NCBI GenBank assembly: GCA_009861545.1
Contig: VXME01000150.1
Location: 44,789 to 108,788, forward strand
Reading direction: 5' to 3'
Origin: Acidobacteriota bacterium
GTDB taxonomy: Bacteria; Acidobacteriota; Vicinamibacteria; Vicinamibacterales; UBA8438
Length of the DNA: 64,000 nucleotides
Shown here: one piece after another, positions 32,061 through 41,327 of the stretch
How positions within the stretch are numbered: position 1 is the first letter of the stretch
How the letters are laid out: each line of letters opens with the position of its first letter
The notes under the pieces: model-generated
Database searches by the model: none
Seen by the model: only the letters and a program-made list of their open reading frames with translations
What the model was told of the DNA's origin: nothing
Position numbers and translations under genes: made by a program

Positions 32061-35000
32061 TCAGAACGGCAGACCGACCCGAACGTAGTAGCGCGGCCCC
32101 TCCCGCTCGATGAAGGGAAAGGCGGCGCCTGCACGCAGCCGCAGCGGCACCCCGTACAGGGCGAGCAGGTCGGTGCTGACCTCGAAACCGGCCGACAGCA
32201 GAACGCTCGGCCGGGGACTCTCGTCGCCGGAGGACGACACGCGGCCCCACGCGTTGCCGCCGTCGAGGAACACCGAGCCGAAGATGCGGTCGACGTGCAG
32301 CGGCAACGTCCCGCGTCCGCGATTGACGAGCGCGAGCGGCATGCGCAGCTCCACGCTGGTGGACCATGCAGTGCGGCCCGATCGCGTGGATGTCTCGTAG
32401 CCGCGAACAGGCAGGAAGACCGAGCCGCCCACCAGCGTGGGAGCGCCCGGCAGCGACACGCGGTCGCCCGAGGCGCCGCCCACCTCGAAGTACCCGGTCT
32501 GCGCCCCCGGCCCGCGAGCCGTCCCGCCGCTCGCGCGCACCGCGAGCACCGGCGCCGCGAATCCCGGTCCCGGCAACGGAATGTAGGCCCGCACCCGCCC
32601 GATGAGGTCATCGACGGAGAGATCGACGGCGTCGCGACCCGCGAGCCCACCCGGAACATCCACGTCGCCGCGCGTCCGCGCGCGCAGGTACAGCGCCGCG
32701 CCGCGTGCGTTGCCCATCTGGAAGGCATGCGACCGCGCGCTCGAGACGCTGAACGAAACCGCGTACTCGCTCAGGAGGCTGCCGGGCCGGGTGAGGCGGA
32801 GACTGTCCGTCGACCGCAGGGCATCGTCCAGCACCTCCCGGTCGCTGCGGACCAACCCGGCCGACAGCCGCAGCGACGTCGACAGGCGCACGCCGGGTCT
32901 CCGCACCCGCACCGACGTGGCCAGGCGCCGCTCCCGCTCCAGAACGAAGAACGCCGCCGGCGAGCCCGCCGCACCCGCCTCCGGGCGTCGTACCCGCACG
33001 CCGTCGTCGTCCCACGTCTGCGAGGCGGTCACGCCGATGGTCGGATTTCCCAGGCCTCGATACTCGTACGAAACGTCGCCTTCTCCCCGGCCGCCCGACG
33101 TGAAGACCTGCGCCCCGGCCTCGTAGGCATGCCTGCCGACGAGGTCGATGCCCGACGTGCGGCCGCCGAGCGCGTAGCCGAGAAGCTCCGTGCGCGGCAC
33201 CTCGACATCCCCGACGGTCGTCTTCGCGGTTGCGACCGGCTCCCGGATCACGGGGAACCAGTACCGCGGATACAGGGTCGAGGCCGGCGAGTAGTCGCGG
33301 GACGGACTCTCCCGATCGCGGGACGTCGTTCCAGCCGTATCGCCGATGGAAGCGCCGGCGGCGGCCGGCCCGACATGCGAAGCGCCGGCATCGTCGAAGC
33401 GCGCCGCCGGGGCGGGGGCGGGCGGGGCGGCGTCCGGGGCGAACCGGACCCGCTCCACCTCCCAGCCGTCGACGTGGTAACCGGAGAAGTACAGCCACTC
33501 GCCGGCGGGGTCGACGCTCGGAAACGCCGCCCCCGTCCGCACGTTCGTCAGCATGACGGGCGGGCCGAGGGGGCCGGTAAGCGGATCGACCTCCGCGCCC
33601 AGGATGTTCAGGATGCCGCTCCGGTCCGACGACCAGACCAGATAGCGGCCGTCCGCGCTCCATTTCGGCGCCAGGTCGAGGGCCCGGTCACGGGTCACCT
33701 CGTGCGTCACGCGCCCGTCCGCATCGAGGACGACCACGTCGTGCCGCCGCTCTGTCCAGCGGCTCGCGGCGATCCGACGCCCGTCGGGGGAGACCGCGGG
33801 GTAGGCCCAGTACGTGCCGGCCTCCGGCGCCGCCAGCGTCCGGATCGACCCGTCCAGGAGGTCGACCCGGGCCAGGCCGTTCGTTCCCTCGCCCTCCGCC
33901 ACGGCGACGGCCCACGTTCCGTCGGGGCCGGCGGACGGCGCCGTCAGCCTCGCGCCTCGGGTCACGCGGCGCACCTCCCCGTCGACGGTCGCGACGTGCA
34001 CGTCGCTGAACACCCGGTAGCGGTCCGTGTAGTCGCGTTGCGCGAAGACGACCCCCCCGGACGGCAGGACGTCGAACGGGGCGCGATTGTTGATCCTCGT
34101 CACGGTGGTCGGATCGCCGCCGTCGGGCGGCATGACCACCAGCCGCGGATACGACCGTCCATCGGACCGAACGTAAACCAGGGCGCCGCCGTCCGGCGAC
34201 CTCATCGGGTGCAGCCCGTAGCGGGCGTTGCGGGTCAACGCCTCCGGCTCGGTGATCGGGCCGAACGCCGCGAGCTCGCCATCGAGGCGGTTCAGGCCCG
34301 CCCGCAACTCGTTCGTCCAGGCGGCCCATTCGCTCGACAGCGACGCGCCGAAGGCGCGCCGGCCGGCCGCGTTCAACCACGACAGCGACAGTTGTGTCGC
34401 CGGGCGCACGACCGCCTCGACGAACGCGGCCATGCTCTCGCGGCCGTGCTTGTCGAGCAGGTAGTCGAAGAAGAGCGACCCGTAGGCGTACCGGCGGGTA
34501 CCGCCCGGCCACTGCCGCGAGTTGCCGCTTGCCTGTCCGATATTCTCGAACCGCCCCTCCAACGCCGCCGTCCGCAGCACCATCTCGTGGAACGTCCCGT
34601 GCACTCGGCCCGCGTCGGTCAGCGCCGACTCGTACCAGGTCGCCAGTCCCTCGGCTACCCAGCCGGGCACGACGACGCCGGGAAAAGTCAGCGGCGTCTG
34701 CGCGCGCCCGAACAGCGTGCGGAAGATCCTGCCCAGCGTCCCGCCGTAGTCGAGGTGAAAGATGTGCGCCAGCTCGTGCGTGACCAACAGCTCGAACCAG
34801 TCGTCGAAGTAGGCCAGCGCGAGGTGGTCGGCGGGGGGACGCGCGTAGAGCACGATCCGGTTCGACGGCCAGATCCGCGCGTAGCCGTTCGAGACGTCGA
34901 CGTGGTCGGTCAGCACGACGTCGATCCGCCCGGACGGACCCTCGCGGAATTGCGCCGTGAGCTCGCGGTAGGCCCGCTCGGCCAGCTCGCCCACCCGCCG

Positions 35001-35153
35001 ACCCTGCTCCTCCAGTTGCGCGGGAAAGGTGATGCGGAAGTGCTCGGTATCGACCGAGCGCCAGGCTTCGTCCGGCGGCACCTGAGCCGCCGCCGGAAAG
35101 GCGAGCACACACACGAGCACCGTCGTGGAGAAACGGAAGGACGAACGGGACAT
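32061..35153 (-). CDS. Secreted metallopeptidase-propeller-beta-barrel protein
   Basis: 1030 aa from the ATG at 35151-35153, with a signal peptide ending near AFPAAAQ. An N-terminal gluzincin-like domain carries LLVTHELAHIFHLDYGG, the HExxH zinc motif, with the downstream WVAEGLATWYES supplying the third ligand. Residues about 300-580 are a TolB/WD-like propeller (HPMRSPDGGALVYVRSDGRS, DLAPKWSADGRYLVWSSDRS). The last roughly 400 residues have alternating beta-strands and end in a PFIEREGPRYYVRVGLPF-type C-terminal strand with a terminal Phe, suggesting an outer-membrane beta-barrel. All three parts read continuously. Likely an outer-membrane peptidase; substrate unknown. Confidence 0.8.
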   Translation of the reverse strand: MSRSSFRFSTTVLVCVLAFPAAAQVPPDEAWRSVDTEHFRITFPAQLEEQGRRVGELAERAYRELTAQFREGPSGRIDVVLTDHVDVSNGYARIWPSNRIVLYARPPADHLALAYFDDWFELLVTHELAHIFHLDYGGTLGRIFRTLFGRAQTPLTFPGVVVPGWVAEGLATWYESALTDAGRVHGTFHEMVLRTAALEGRFENIGQASGNSRQWPGGTRRYAYGSLFFDYLLDKHGRESMAAFVEAVVRPATQLSLSWLNAAGRRAFGASLSSEWAAWTNELRAGLNRLDGELAAFGPITEPEALTRNARYGLHPMRSPDGGALVYVRSDGRSYPRLVVMPPDGGDPTTVTRINNRAPFDVLPSGGVVFAQRDYTDRYRVFSDVHVATVDGEVRRVTRGARLTAPSAGPDGTWAVAVAEGEGTNGLARVDLLDGSIRTLAAPEAGTYWAYPAVSPDGRRIAASRWTERRHDVVVLDADGRVTHEVTRDRALDLAPKWSADGRYLVWSSDRSGILNILGAEVDPLTGPLGPPVMLTNVRTGAAFPSVDPAGEWLYFSGYHVDGWEVERVRFAPDAAPPAPAPAARFDDAGASHVGPAAAGASIGDTAGTTSRDRESPSRDYSPASTLYPRYWFPVIREPVATAKTTVGDVEVPRTELLGYALGGRTSGIDLVGRHAYEAGAQVFTSGGRGEGDVSYEYRGLGNPTIGVTASQTWDDDGVRVRRPEAGAAGSPAAFFVLERERRLATSVRVRRPGVRLSTSLRLSAGLVRSDREVLDDALRSTDSLRLTRPGSLLSEYAVSFSVSSARSHAFQMGNARGAALYLRARTRGDVDVPGGLAGRDAVDLSVDDLIGRVRAYIPLPGPGFAAPVLAVRASGGTARGPGAQTGYFEVGGASGDRVSLPGAPTLVGGSVFLPVRGYETSTRSGRTAWSTSVELRMPLALVNRGRGTLPLHVDRIFGSVFLDGGNAWGRVSSSGDESPRPSVLLSAGFEVSTDLLALYGVPLRLRAGAAFPFIEREGPRYYVRVGLPF

Positions 35154-35331
35154 GCTGCGTCGACTCCCGGCGGGCTGGCCTCTCCAGCCTACCAGGAGAA
35201 GCGGGACGCCGGAGACGGCGGCCAGCGCGAGGTCGCCGGAAGGCCGGCGATTCGGCATTCGGCAGGCCGAGGGCCGAGGCCGTCGGACCGGAAGACGATG
35301 CGGTACCCGTGCGTCCGGGATCGGACGGGAT

Positions 35332-36294
35332 CTACTCTTCGTCGAGCCATGCCAGAATCGCCGGCGTCACGATCTCCGGCACCTGCGTATGCGGTCCGTG
35401 CCCCACTCCCGGCAGGACGCGCAGGGTCAGCGGACCGTCTACCCAGCGCCAGATCCCGTTGAGCGTCTCCGGCTTGAAGGGGCCGCTGTCCCTGCCGTAG
35501 ATGAGCAGCGTCGGAGCCTGGACCGGCGGGAACTCGCCGATGCGAAAGCCGAAGCCCTCGGTCTCCATCGTGAACGGACGCGGCGGCCAGTTGGCCTTGT
35601 AGAAGTTCACGATCGACTCCGGGTACAGCCGCTGGTAGGCCAGCCGGCGCAGGGCCGCCAGCTCGAAGGTGTCGTCCGGGCTCGGCGGCCGGCTCCGAAT
35701 GCGATCGCCGAACTCCGCCCCCGCGTTCGGGTTCTCCTGCATGCCCCGCTGGAACATGCTCGCCTGCTGCTGCTCGGTGTTGGAGATCAGCTCCCGGATC
35801 AAGCCCTCCGGGTGGATCGTGCCGACGGAGACGAGGCGGGCCGTCTTCTCCGGATGGGTCATGGCGAAGTGCCAGGCGTAGAACCCGCCGCTGTCCTGGC
35901 CCACGATGATGGCCCGCTCCTCGCCGAAGTCGTCGATGATGGCGGCGATGTCGGACGAGATCTTCGCCATCGTGTAGTTCTCGACGCCCTCCGGCTTGTC
36001 GCTCTTGTCGGTTCCTCGGGTCGACATCGCAACCACCCGGTAGTGCTCCGAGAGCGCGACCAGTTGATGACGCCAATCGAACCACGGACCGGTGATGCTG
36101 TGGACGAAGATGACCAGCGGACCCTCGCCCGCCGTGTGGTAAACGATTCGGACACCGTCCGAATCGGCGGCGCCCTCCTCCATGGTCACCGACTCGCCCC
36201 GCCAGTCCGTGACGGGCACCTGCGCCCCGGCCACTGCCGAGATCAGACCGAGAAACGCGACGACAAAGACCAGCGACAACCACCCTGTTCTCAC
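35332..36294 (-). CDS. Exported alpha/beta hydrolase (epoxide hydrolase-like)
   Basis: 320 aa with a signal peptide ending near AVAGAQV. The nucleophile elbow is VGQDSGGF (G132-Q133-D134-S135-G136), an aspartate as in epoxide hydrolases and haloalkane dehalogenases (usual GHDWGG). The oxyanion-hole segment is FVHSITG (H65-S66) where the family usually has HGFP-type sequence. An acid lies in YGRDSGPF and the histidine is in GVGHGPHTQVPE. Fold completeness is good. Substituted motifs around both the nucleophile and oxyanion hole make the substrate hard to predict. The gene lies alone between the large peptidase and the DUF1501 gene. Confidence 0.82.
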   Translation of the reverse strand: MRTGWLSLVFVVAFLGLISAVAGAQVPVTDWRGESVTMEEGAADSDGVRIVYHTAGEGPLVIFVHSITGPWFDWRHQLVALSEHYRVVAMSTRGTDKSDKPEGVENYTMAKISSDIAAIIDDFGEERAIIVGQDSGGFYAWHFAMTHPEKTARLVSVGTIHPEGLIRELISNTEQQQASMFQRGMQENPNAGAEFGDRIRSRPPSPDDTFELAALRRLAYQRLYPESIVNFYKANWPPRPFTMETEGFGFRIGEFPPVQAPTLLIYGRDSGPFKPETLNGIWRWVDGPLTLRVLPGVGHGPHTQVPEIVTPAILAWLDEE

Positions 36295-36423
36295 GACATC
36301 CTCCCGAATCTCCGGATCACTGCCGCCCGTCCGACCGGAGCCGAGCCGTCACGCAAGCGTCGAACATCCTGCAGGTCGAGCGTCTCGCTCCTCCGAGCGC
36401 GCGCGGGGCCTCCCCGCGGCCCG

Positions 36424-37890
36424 CTACGCCAGCACCTCCCGGACCACGCGGGCCGGCTCGACGCCGGTCAGCTTGGCGTCGAGGCCCCGGTGCTTGTGCG
36501 TGAACCGCTGGTGATCGATCCCGAACAGGTGCAGAATCGTCGCCTGCAGGTCCCGGATGTGCACCGGGTCCTTGACGATGTTGTAGGAGAAGTCGTCGGT
36601 CTCGCCGTGGACGACGCCCCCCTTGACCCCGCCGCCCGCCATCCACAGGCTGAAGCAGCGCGGATGGTGGTCGCGCCCGTAGTCGGTAGGGGTCAGCCGC
36701 CCCTGCGAATAGATCGTCCGGCCGAACTCGCCGCCCCAGATGACCAGCGTCTCGTCGAAGAGACCCCGCTCCTTCAGGTCCTGGATGAGCGCCCACGCCG
36801 CCCGGTCGACGTCCCGCGCCTGCGCCGGCAGCACCTCGGGCGCGAACGCGTGCACGTCCCAGCCGCGATGGTAGATCTGGACGAAGCGCACGCCCCGCTC
36901 GATCAGCCGCCGGGCCATCAGGGCCGCGTTCTGGAACTTGCCCGGCTGCTTCGCGTCCTCGCCCCAGCGTTCGAACGTACGCTCCGGCTCGCTCGACAGA
37001 TCGGCCATCTCCGGAACCGACGACTGCATCCGGAACGCCATCTCGTACTGCTGGATGCGGGCCAGCGTCTCGGGGCTGCCGAACTGCTCGTGCTGGATCC
37101 GGTTCAGATCGGCGAGGCCGTCCAGCATCTGCCGGCGGACGTCTCGCGAAACGCCGTCCGGGTCGCGCAGGTACAGAACCGGATCGGCACCGGTCCGCAT
37201 CCTGACCCCGGCGTACTCCGGCGACAGGAACCCGGCGCTCCACAGCTTCGCCGAAATAGCCTGCACGCCCGACTTCGGGTGGCTCTTCTCGGCATTCATC
37301 ACCACGAACGTCGGCAGGTCCTGGTTCATGCTCCCGAGGCCGTAGGCGAACCACGCCCCGATGCACGGGCGGCCCGGGATCTGCTGGCCGGTCTGGATGA
37401 ACGTGATGCCCGGCTCGTGGTTGATGGCGTCTGTGTGCATCGAGCGGATGATGGCGATGTCGTCGGCCATCCGCGCCGTGTACGGCAGGATCTCCGAAAT
37501 CCAGGCGCCGCTCTGCCCGTGCTGGTCGAACTTGAAGACCGAGGGCGCGATCGGGAAGCGCGCCTGCCCCGACGTCATCGTCGTCAGGCGCTGCCCCTGG
37601 CGGATCGACTCCGGCAGATCCTTGTCGTACCAGTCCCGCATCTTCGGCTTGTAGTCGAGCAGATCCATCTGCGGCGGGGCGCCCATCATGTGCAGATAGA
37701 TGCAGCGCTTCGCCTTCGGCGCGAAGTGCGGCAGCGACGGCAGGCCGCCGAACGACGCGGCGTCCTGCGGCGCGGCGAACGCGTCCTCGGCCATGAGGCT
37801 GGACAGGGCGAGCCCGCCGACCCCCATGGCGACCTTGCCGAAGAACTGCCGCCGAGTCTCCGCCTGGATCGCCTCTTTTACTGGATGCAT
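36424..37890 (-). CDS. DUF1501 sulfatase-like protein with twin-arginine signal
   Basis: 488 aa from the ATG at 37888-37890. TRRQFFGKVAMGVGGLALSS is a Tat signal. The DUF1501 hallmarks follow: KRCIYLHMMGAPPQMDLLDY, SMHTDAINHEPGITFIQTGQ, RGVRFVQIYHRGWDVHA, LVIWGGEFGRTIYSQG, YGRDHHPRCFSLWMAGGGVK and a C-terminal DLQATILHLFGIDHQRFTHK. These align with the alkaline-phosphatase superfamily metal-binding residues. The upstream gene, with its own DUF1549/DUF1553 cytochrome domains, is the usual partner and ends 60 bases before. The pair is presumed periplasmic; substrate unknown. Confidence 0.92.
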   Translation of the reverse strand: MHPVKEAIQAETRRQFFGKVAMGVGGLALSSLMAEDAFAAPQDAASFGGLPSLPHFAPKAKRCIYLHMMGAPPQMDLLDYKPKMRDWYDKDLPESIRQGQRLTTMTSGQARFPIAPSVFKFDQHGQSGAWISEILPYTARMADDIAIIRSMHTDAINHEPGITFIQTGQQIPGRPCIGAWFAYGLGSMNQDLPTFVVMNAEKSHPKSGVQAISAKLWSAGFLSPEYAGVRMRTGADPVLYLRDPDGVSRDVRRQMLDGLADLNRIQHEQFGSPETLARIQQYEMAFRMQSSVPEMADLSSEPERTFERWGEDAKQPGKFQNAALMARRLIERGVRFVQIYHRGWDVHAFAPEVLPAQARDVDRAAWALIQDLKERGLFDETLVIWGGEFGRTIYSQGRLTPTDYGRDHHPRCFSLWMAGGGVKGGVVHGETDDFSYNIVKDPVHIRDLQATILHLFGIDHQRFTHKHRGLDAKLTGVEPARVVREVLA

Positions 37891-37950
37891 CGTGAACCTC
37901 TCGTTAACGGATCGCCCGCGCCGCCACGTGTTGTCCGTCTGCTCGCGCCG

Positions 37951-40900
37951 CTACTTGTTGAGCACTTCGTCCAGGTTCAGCACCTGGGTCACCAGCATGG
38001 TCCAGGCCGCCGACTCCGCCCGCGGCAGCGTGTCGTCCGGCGCCGAGTCGCCCACGTCGAGAAGCCGCTCCGCCTCGTCCGCATCCGCGCGATAAGCCTC
38101 TACGAGACGGTCGTACGAACGCTTCGCGATCTCGCGCTCGCCGTCGCTGAAGCGCCGCGCGAGCAGCCGCAGGGTCACGAAGTCGAGCCGCGGCTCGAAC
38201 CCGTCGCCCGCCTGCCGCATCGCGCGCTGTGCCAGGTGCCGCGATGCCTCGACGAACTGCGGATCGTTCATCGTCACCAGGGCCTGCAGCGGCGTGTTCG
38301 TCCGCTCCCGCCGCACGACGGAGTGCTCGCGGGTCGGGGCGTTGAAGATCTCCATGGACGGCGGCGGCGCCGACCGCTTCCAGAAGGTATAGAGGCTCCT
38401 GCGGTACAGGTTCTCGCCGTCGTCCTGCCGGTAGGTCCCGGTATTGCTCTGCGGCATCGCCACCGTCGACCAGACACCGGCCGGCTGATACGGCCGTACG
38501 CTGGGGCCGCCGATCGTCGGCACGAGCAGCCCGCTGGCGGCCAGGGCGTAATCGCGCACCATCTCGGCGTCCATCCGGAAGCGCGGGCCGCGCGAGAACA
38601 GACGGTTCTCCGGGTCTGCCTCCAGCTTCTCGGGCGTCGTCAACGCGGACTGCCGGTAGGTGGACGACGTCACCAGCGTCCGGAAGAACTGCTTGACGTC
38701 CCAGTCCGACGCAAGGAACTCCACCGCCAGCCAGTCGAGCAGAGCCGGGTGCGTCGGCGGATCGCCCTGCGCGCCGAAGTCCTCGCTGGTCGTGACCAGA
38801 CCGGTCCCGAACACCTGCTGCCAGAAGCGGTTCGCCGTCACGCGACTCGTCAGCGGGTTGTCCTCGTCGACCAGCCAGCGAGCAAGCCCGAGGCGGTTGC
38901 GCGGCCACGACTCCTCCATCGGCGGCAACGCGGCCGGCGTGCCCGCCAACACGCGCTCCAGCGGCTGGTCGTACATCCCCCGGTCGAGCACGTGCGCCGC
39001 GGCGTCGCTGTCCGCGCGCTCGTTCATCACGTGGGTCACGCCGCCGCGGCGGCGCATCTCGCGCCACTCGCGCTCGATCTGCTGGCTGCGCGCGACGAGC
39101 CCGCGGTAGCGCTCGTCCTCGACGCTGAGGTAGTAGAGCCGCAAGGCCTCCCGCTCGGCCTCGTCGAGCGCCGCGGCCTGCTTGTCACGCGCCTGCTCCA
39201 GCGTCGACCAGAGCGAGACGACCCTGGCCTCCTGCACCGTGAGCGGGCGATTGAAGACGCGCAGGTCGGCGATGCCGCCGCCGGTGAAGTAGCGCATCTC
39301 CAGTTCGTCGCGGCCGCCCCGGCCGGTCGTCCGGCCGCGGCCGAGCTCGAGCGGCAGGCCGGCCCGGATGCTCCCGATCGCGCGCGTGAAGTACTCGCTG
39401 CCCGACGCCTCGACCACGTCACCGTTCTGGAAAACGTTCATCCCGGCGCGTTCGCCCGTGCCGTCGTGCGTGATCACGATGTGCGTCCACTCGCCGGGCG
39501 GCAATCGCCTGAGGTTGCTGGGCGCAACCCTCGGCGCCGGCCGCCCTTCGCCGTCCGGGTCCGGCCCGCCCGTCATCCGGAACGAGAGCTGCCGCGATCC
39601 GATGTTCATCGACCAGCCGCGATTGGCGTCATCGGCGTCGTACTGCCCCGCGACGACGTAGTTGCCTTCCAGTTCGGGCTGGTAGATCCACAGCGCGATG
39701 GAGAAGGGCGTGTCGGTGTCGAGGGGCACGGACGGGAGGCCCGCCCACGACGCGTCCTCGAAGCGGAGCGCCGCCTGGCCGTGCGGCCCGGCCTCGATCT
39801 TCGCCCCGCCCTCGAGAGTGACCGGATGCCGCTGCCCTTCCATCTCGAAGCCCGGATCCGCCGGTTCGCCGAGATCGAGCCGCATCCACTGCGCCTCGTC
39901 CTCCAGGGGCGACTGCAGGTTCCGGTAGTCGCCCGTCGCGAGCCACTCGGTGAAGGCGGTGTCGACCTCCGCCGCCCGGCGGGCCATCCGCGCCTCCACG
40001 TCGGCGGCCTCCTCCCGCAGGTCGTACCAGAGATCCCGGTCCGCCTCCTGCGGGACCACCAGGATGGGCGGCGGGTCGGAGACGTTGCCGTCCATCACGT
40101 ACTGGGTGGTGTTCCGGAAGAACGCGGTCATCGCGTAGAACTCGCGCTGCCGGATCGGGTCGAACTTGTGGTCGTGGCAGGTGGCGCAGCCGACGGTCAG
40201 ACCCAGAAAGACGTTGCCGACCGTCTCCGCGCGATCCTTCGCGTAGATGACCTCGTACTCCTCGGGAACGACCCCGCCCTCGTTGGTCGTGATGTTGTTG
40301 CGCTGGAAGCCGGACGCCACGAGCTGATCCAGGCTCGGCTCGGGCAGCAGATCGCCGGCCACCTGCTCCATCGCGAACTCGTCGAAGGGCTTGTTCCGGT
40401 TGAAGGCGCGGATGACCCAGTCGCGGTAGGGGTACATCTCGCGGTAGTTGTCGATGTGGATCCCGTGCGTGTCGCCGTAGCGCGCCGCGTCGAGCCAGTA
40501 GCGGGCCCTGTGCTCGCCCCACCGCTCGGTCGCGAGCAACCTGTCGACGTACCGCTCGTAGGCGTCCTCGGACGGATCGTTCAGGAACGCATGCAGCAGC
40601 GCGGGATCGGGCGGCAGACCCGTCAGGTCGAGTGCCGCGCGACGCGCCAGCGTCCCCCGGTCGGCATCGGGCGCCGGCGCCAGCCCCTGGGCCTCCAGCC
40701 GGGCGAGGACGAAGCGATCGATCGGATTGCGCGCCCAGTCGGCATCGGCCACGGCCGGCGCCTCGGGGCGGACGATGGGCTCGAACGCCCAGTGCTGGTC
40801 CCAGGAAGCGCCCTCGTCGATCCAGCGCCGCAGCACGTCGATCTGCTCGTCGTTCAGCGTCTTGTTGGTGTGGGCCGGCGGCATCCGCAGCCGCTCGTCG

Positions 40901-41226
40901 GCGTGCGCGATGCGCTGGAAGACAAGGCTGGACTCGGCGTCCCCCTTGACGACTGGATGGCCGTTCGGCCGTTCCCCGAAGGCGCCCTCCTCGGTGTCGA
41001 GCCGCAGCCGCACCTGCCGGGTGCTCTCGTCCGGCCCATGGCACTGGAAGCAGTTGTCCGCCAGGATCGGCCGCACCTGCCGCTGGAAGTCGACGGCCGG
41101 CGCCGCAGCCGCGTCCTGACCGGCCGCCGCCGGTGCGCCGGCGAACGGCCCGGCCGCGAGCGCCAGAATCGCCGCCGCGAGCGGCCACAGGCCACGGGTT
41201 GAAAGGTTCGCGGATCGACTTGACAT
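37951..41226 (-). CDS. DUF1549-DUF1553 protein with cytochrome and LamG domains (PSD-type)
   Basis: 1091 aa from the ATG at 41224-41226. A signal peptide is followed by a planctomycete-type cytochrome domain (RPILADNCFQCHGPDES, MPPAHTNKTLNDEQIDVL), DUF1549 (RRAALDLTGLPPDPALLHAF, WLDAARYGDTHGIHIDNYRE, with a second heme site CATCHDHKFDPI), a LamG-like concanavalin domain (residues about 495-670; FSIALWIYQPELEGNYVVAG) and DUF1553 (RLGLARWLVDEDNPLTSRVT, EDFGAQGDPPTHPALLDWLA, RYVLLS-type end replaced by LVTQVLNLDEVLNK). The order matches secreted PSD1/PSCyt proteins of Acidobacteriota and Planctomycetota. Two CxxCH sites suggest c-type hemes. Partner of the DUF1501 gene. Confidence 0.92.
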   Translation of the reverse strand: MSSRSANLSTRGLWPLAAAILALAAGPFAGAPAAAGQDAAAAPAVDFQRQVRPILADNCFQCHGPDESTRQVRLRLDTEEGAFGERPNGHPVVKGDAESSLVFQRIAHADERLRMPPAHTNKTLNDEQIDVLRRWIDEGASWDQHWAFEPIVRPEAPAVADADWARNPIDRFVLARLEAQGLAPAPDADRGTLARRAALDLTGLPPDPALLHAFLNDPSEDAYERYVDRLLATERWGEHRARYWLDAARYGDTHGIHIDNYREMYPYRDWVIRAFNRNKPFDEFAMEQVAGDLLPEPSLDQLVASGFQRNNITTNEGGVVPEEYEVIYAKDRAETVGNVFLGLTVGCATCHDHKFDPIRQREFYAMTAFFRNTTQYVMDGNVSDPPPILVVPQEADRDLWYDLREEAADVEARMARRAAEVDTAFTEWLATGDYRNLQSPLEDEAQWMRLDLGEPADPGFEMEGQRHPVTLEGGAKIEAGPHGQAALRFEDASWAGLPSVPLDTDTPFSIALWIYQPELEGNYVVAGQYDADDANRGWSMNIGSRQLSFRMTGGPDPDGEGRPAPRVAPSNLRRLPPGEWTHIVITHDGTGERAGMNVFQNGDVVEASGSEYFTRAIGSIRAGLPLELGRGRTTGRGGRDELEMRYFTGGGIADLRVFNRPLTVQEARVVSLWSTLEQARDKQAAALDEAEREALRLYYLSVEDERYRGLVARSQQIEREWREMRRRGGVTHVMNERADSDAAAHVLDRGMYDQPLERVLAGTPAALPPMEESWPRNRLGLARWLVDEDNPLTSRVTANRFWQQVFGTGLVTTSEDFGAQGDPPTHPALLDWLAVEFLASDWDVKQFFRTLVTSSTYRQSALTTPEKLEADPENRLFSRGPRFRMDAEMVRDYALAASGLLVPTIGGPSVRPYQPAGVWSTVAMPQSNTGTYRQDDGENLYRRSLYTFWKRSAPPPSMEIFNAPTREHSVVRRERTNTPLQALVTMNDPQFVEASRHLAQRAMRQAGDGFEPRLDFVTLRLLARRFSDGEREIAKRSYDRLVEAYRADADEAERLLDVGDSAPDDTLPRAESAAWTMLVTQVLNLDEVLNK

Positions 41227-41327
41227 TGCGTTCACCCCGAATACGCGTCGGTGGTCCGGATCTCCGTGTCGCTCGTGCGAGTCACCAAGGTTATACGGGC
41301 GCGCATCGCGGGTGTCAATCGGCGCGG

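Noticed and set aside
35125..41202. An open plus-strand frame of over 2000 codons across the DUF1501/DUF1549 region
   Set aside because: It is antisense to well-supported genes with signal peptides, heme motifs and family domains. Its translation is Arg/Asp/Val-rich without any motif, typical of an opposite-strand shadow in GC-rich DNA.
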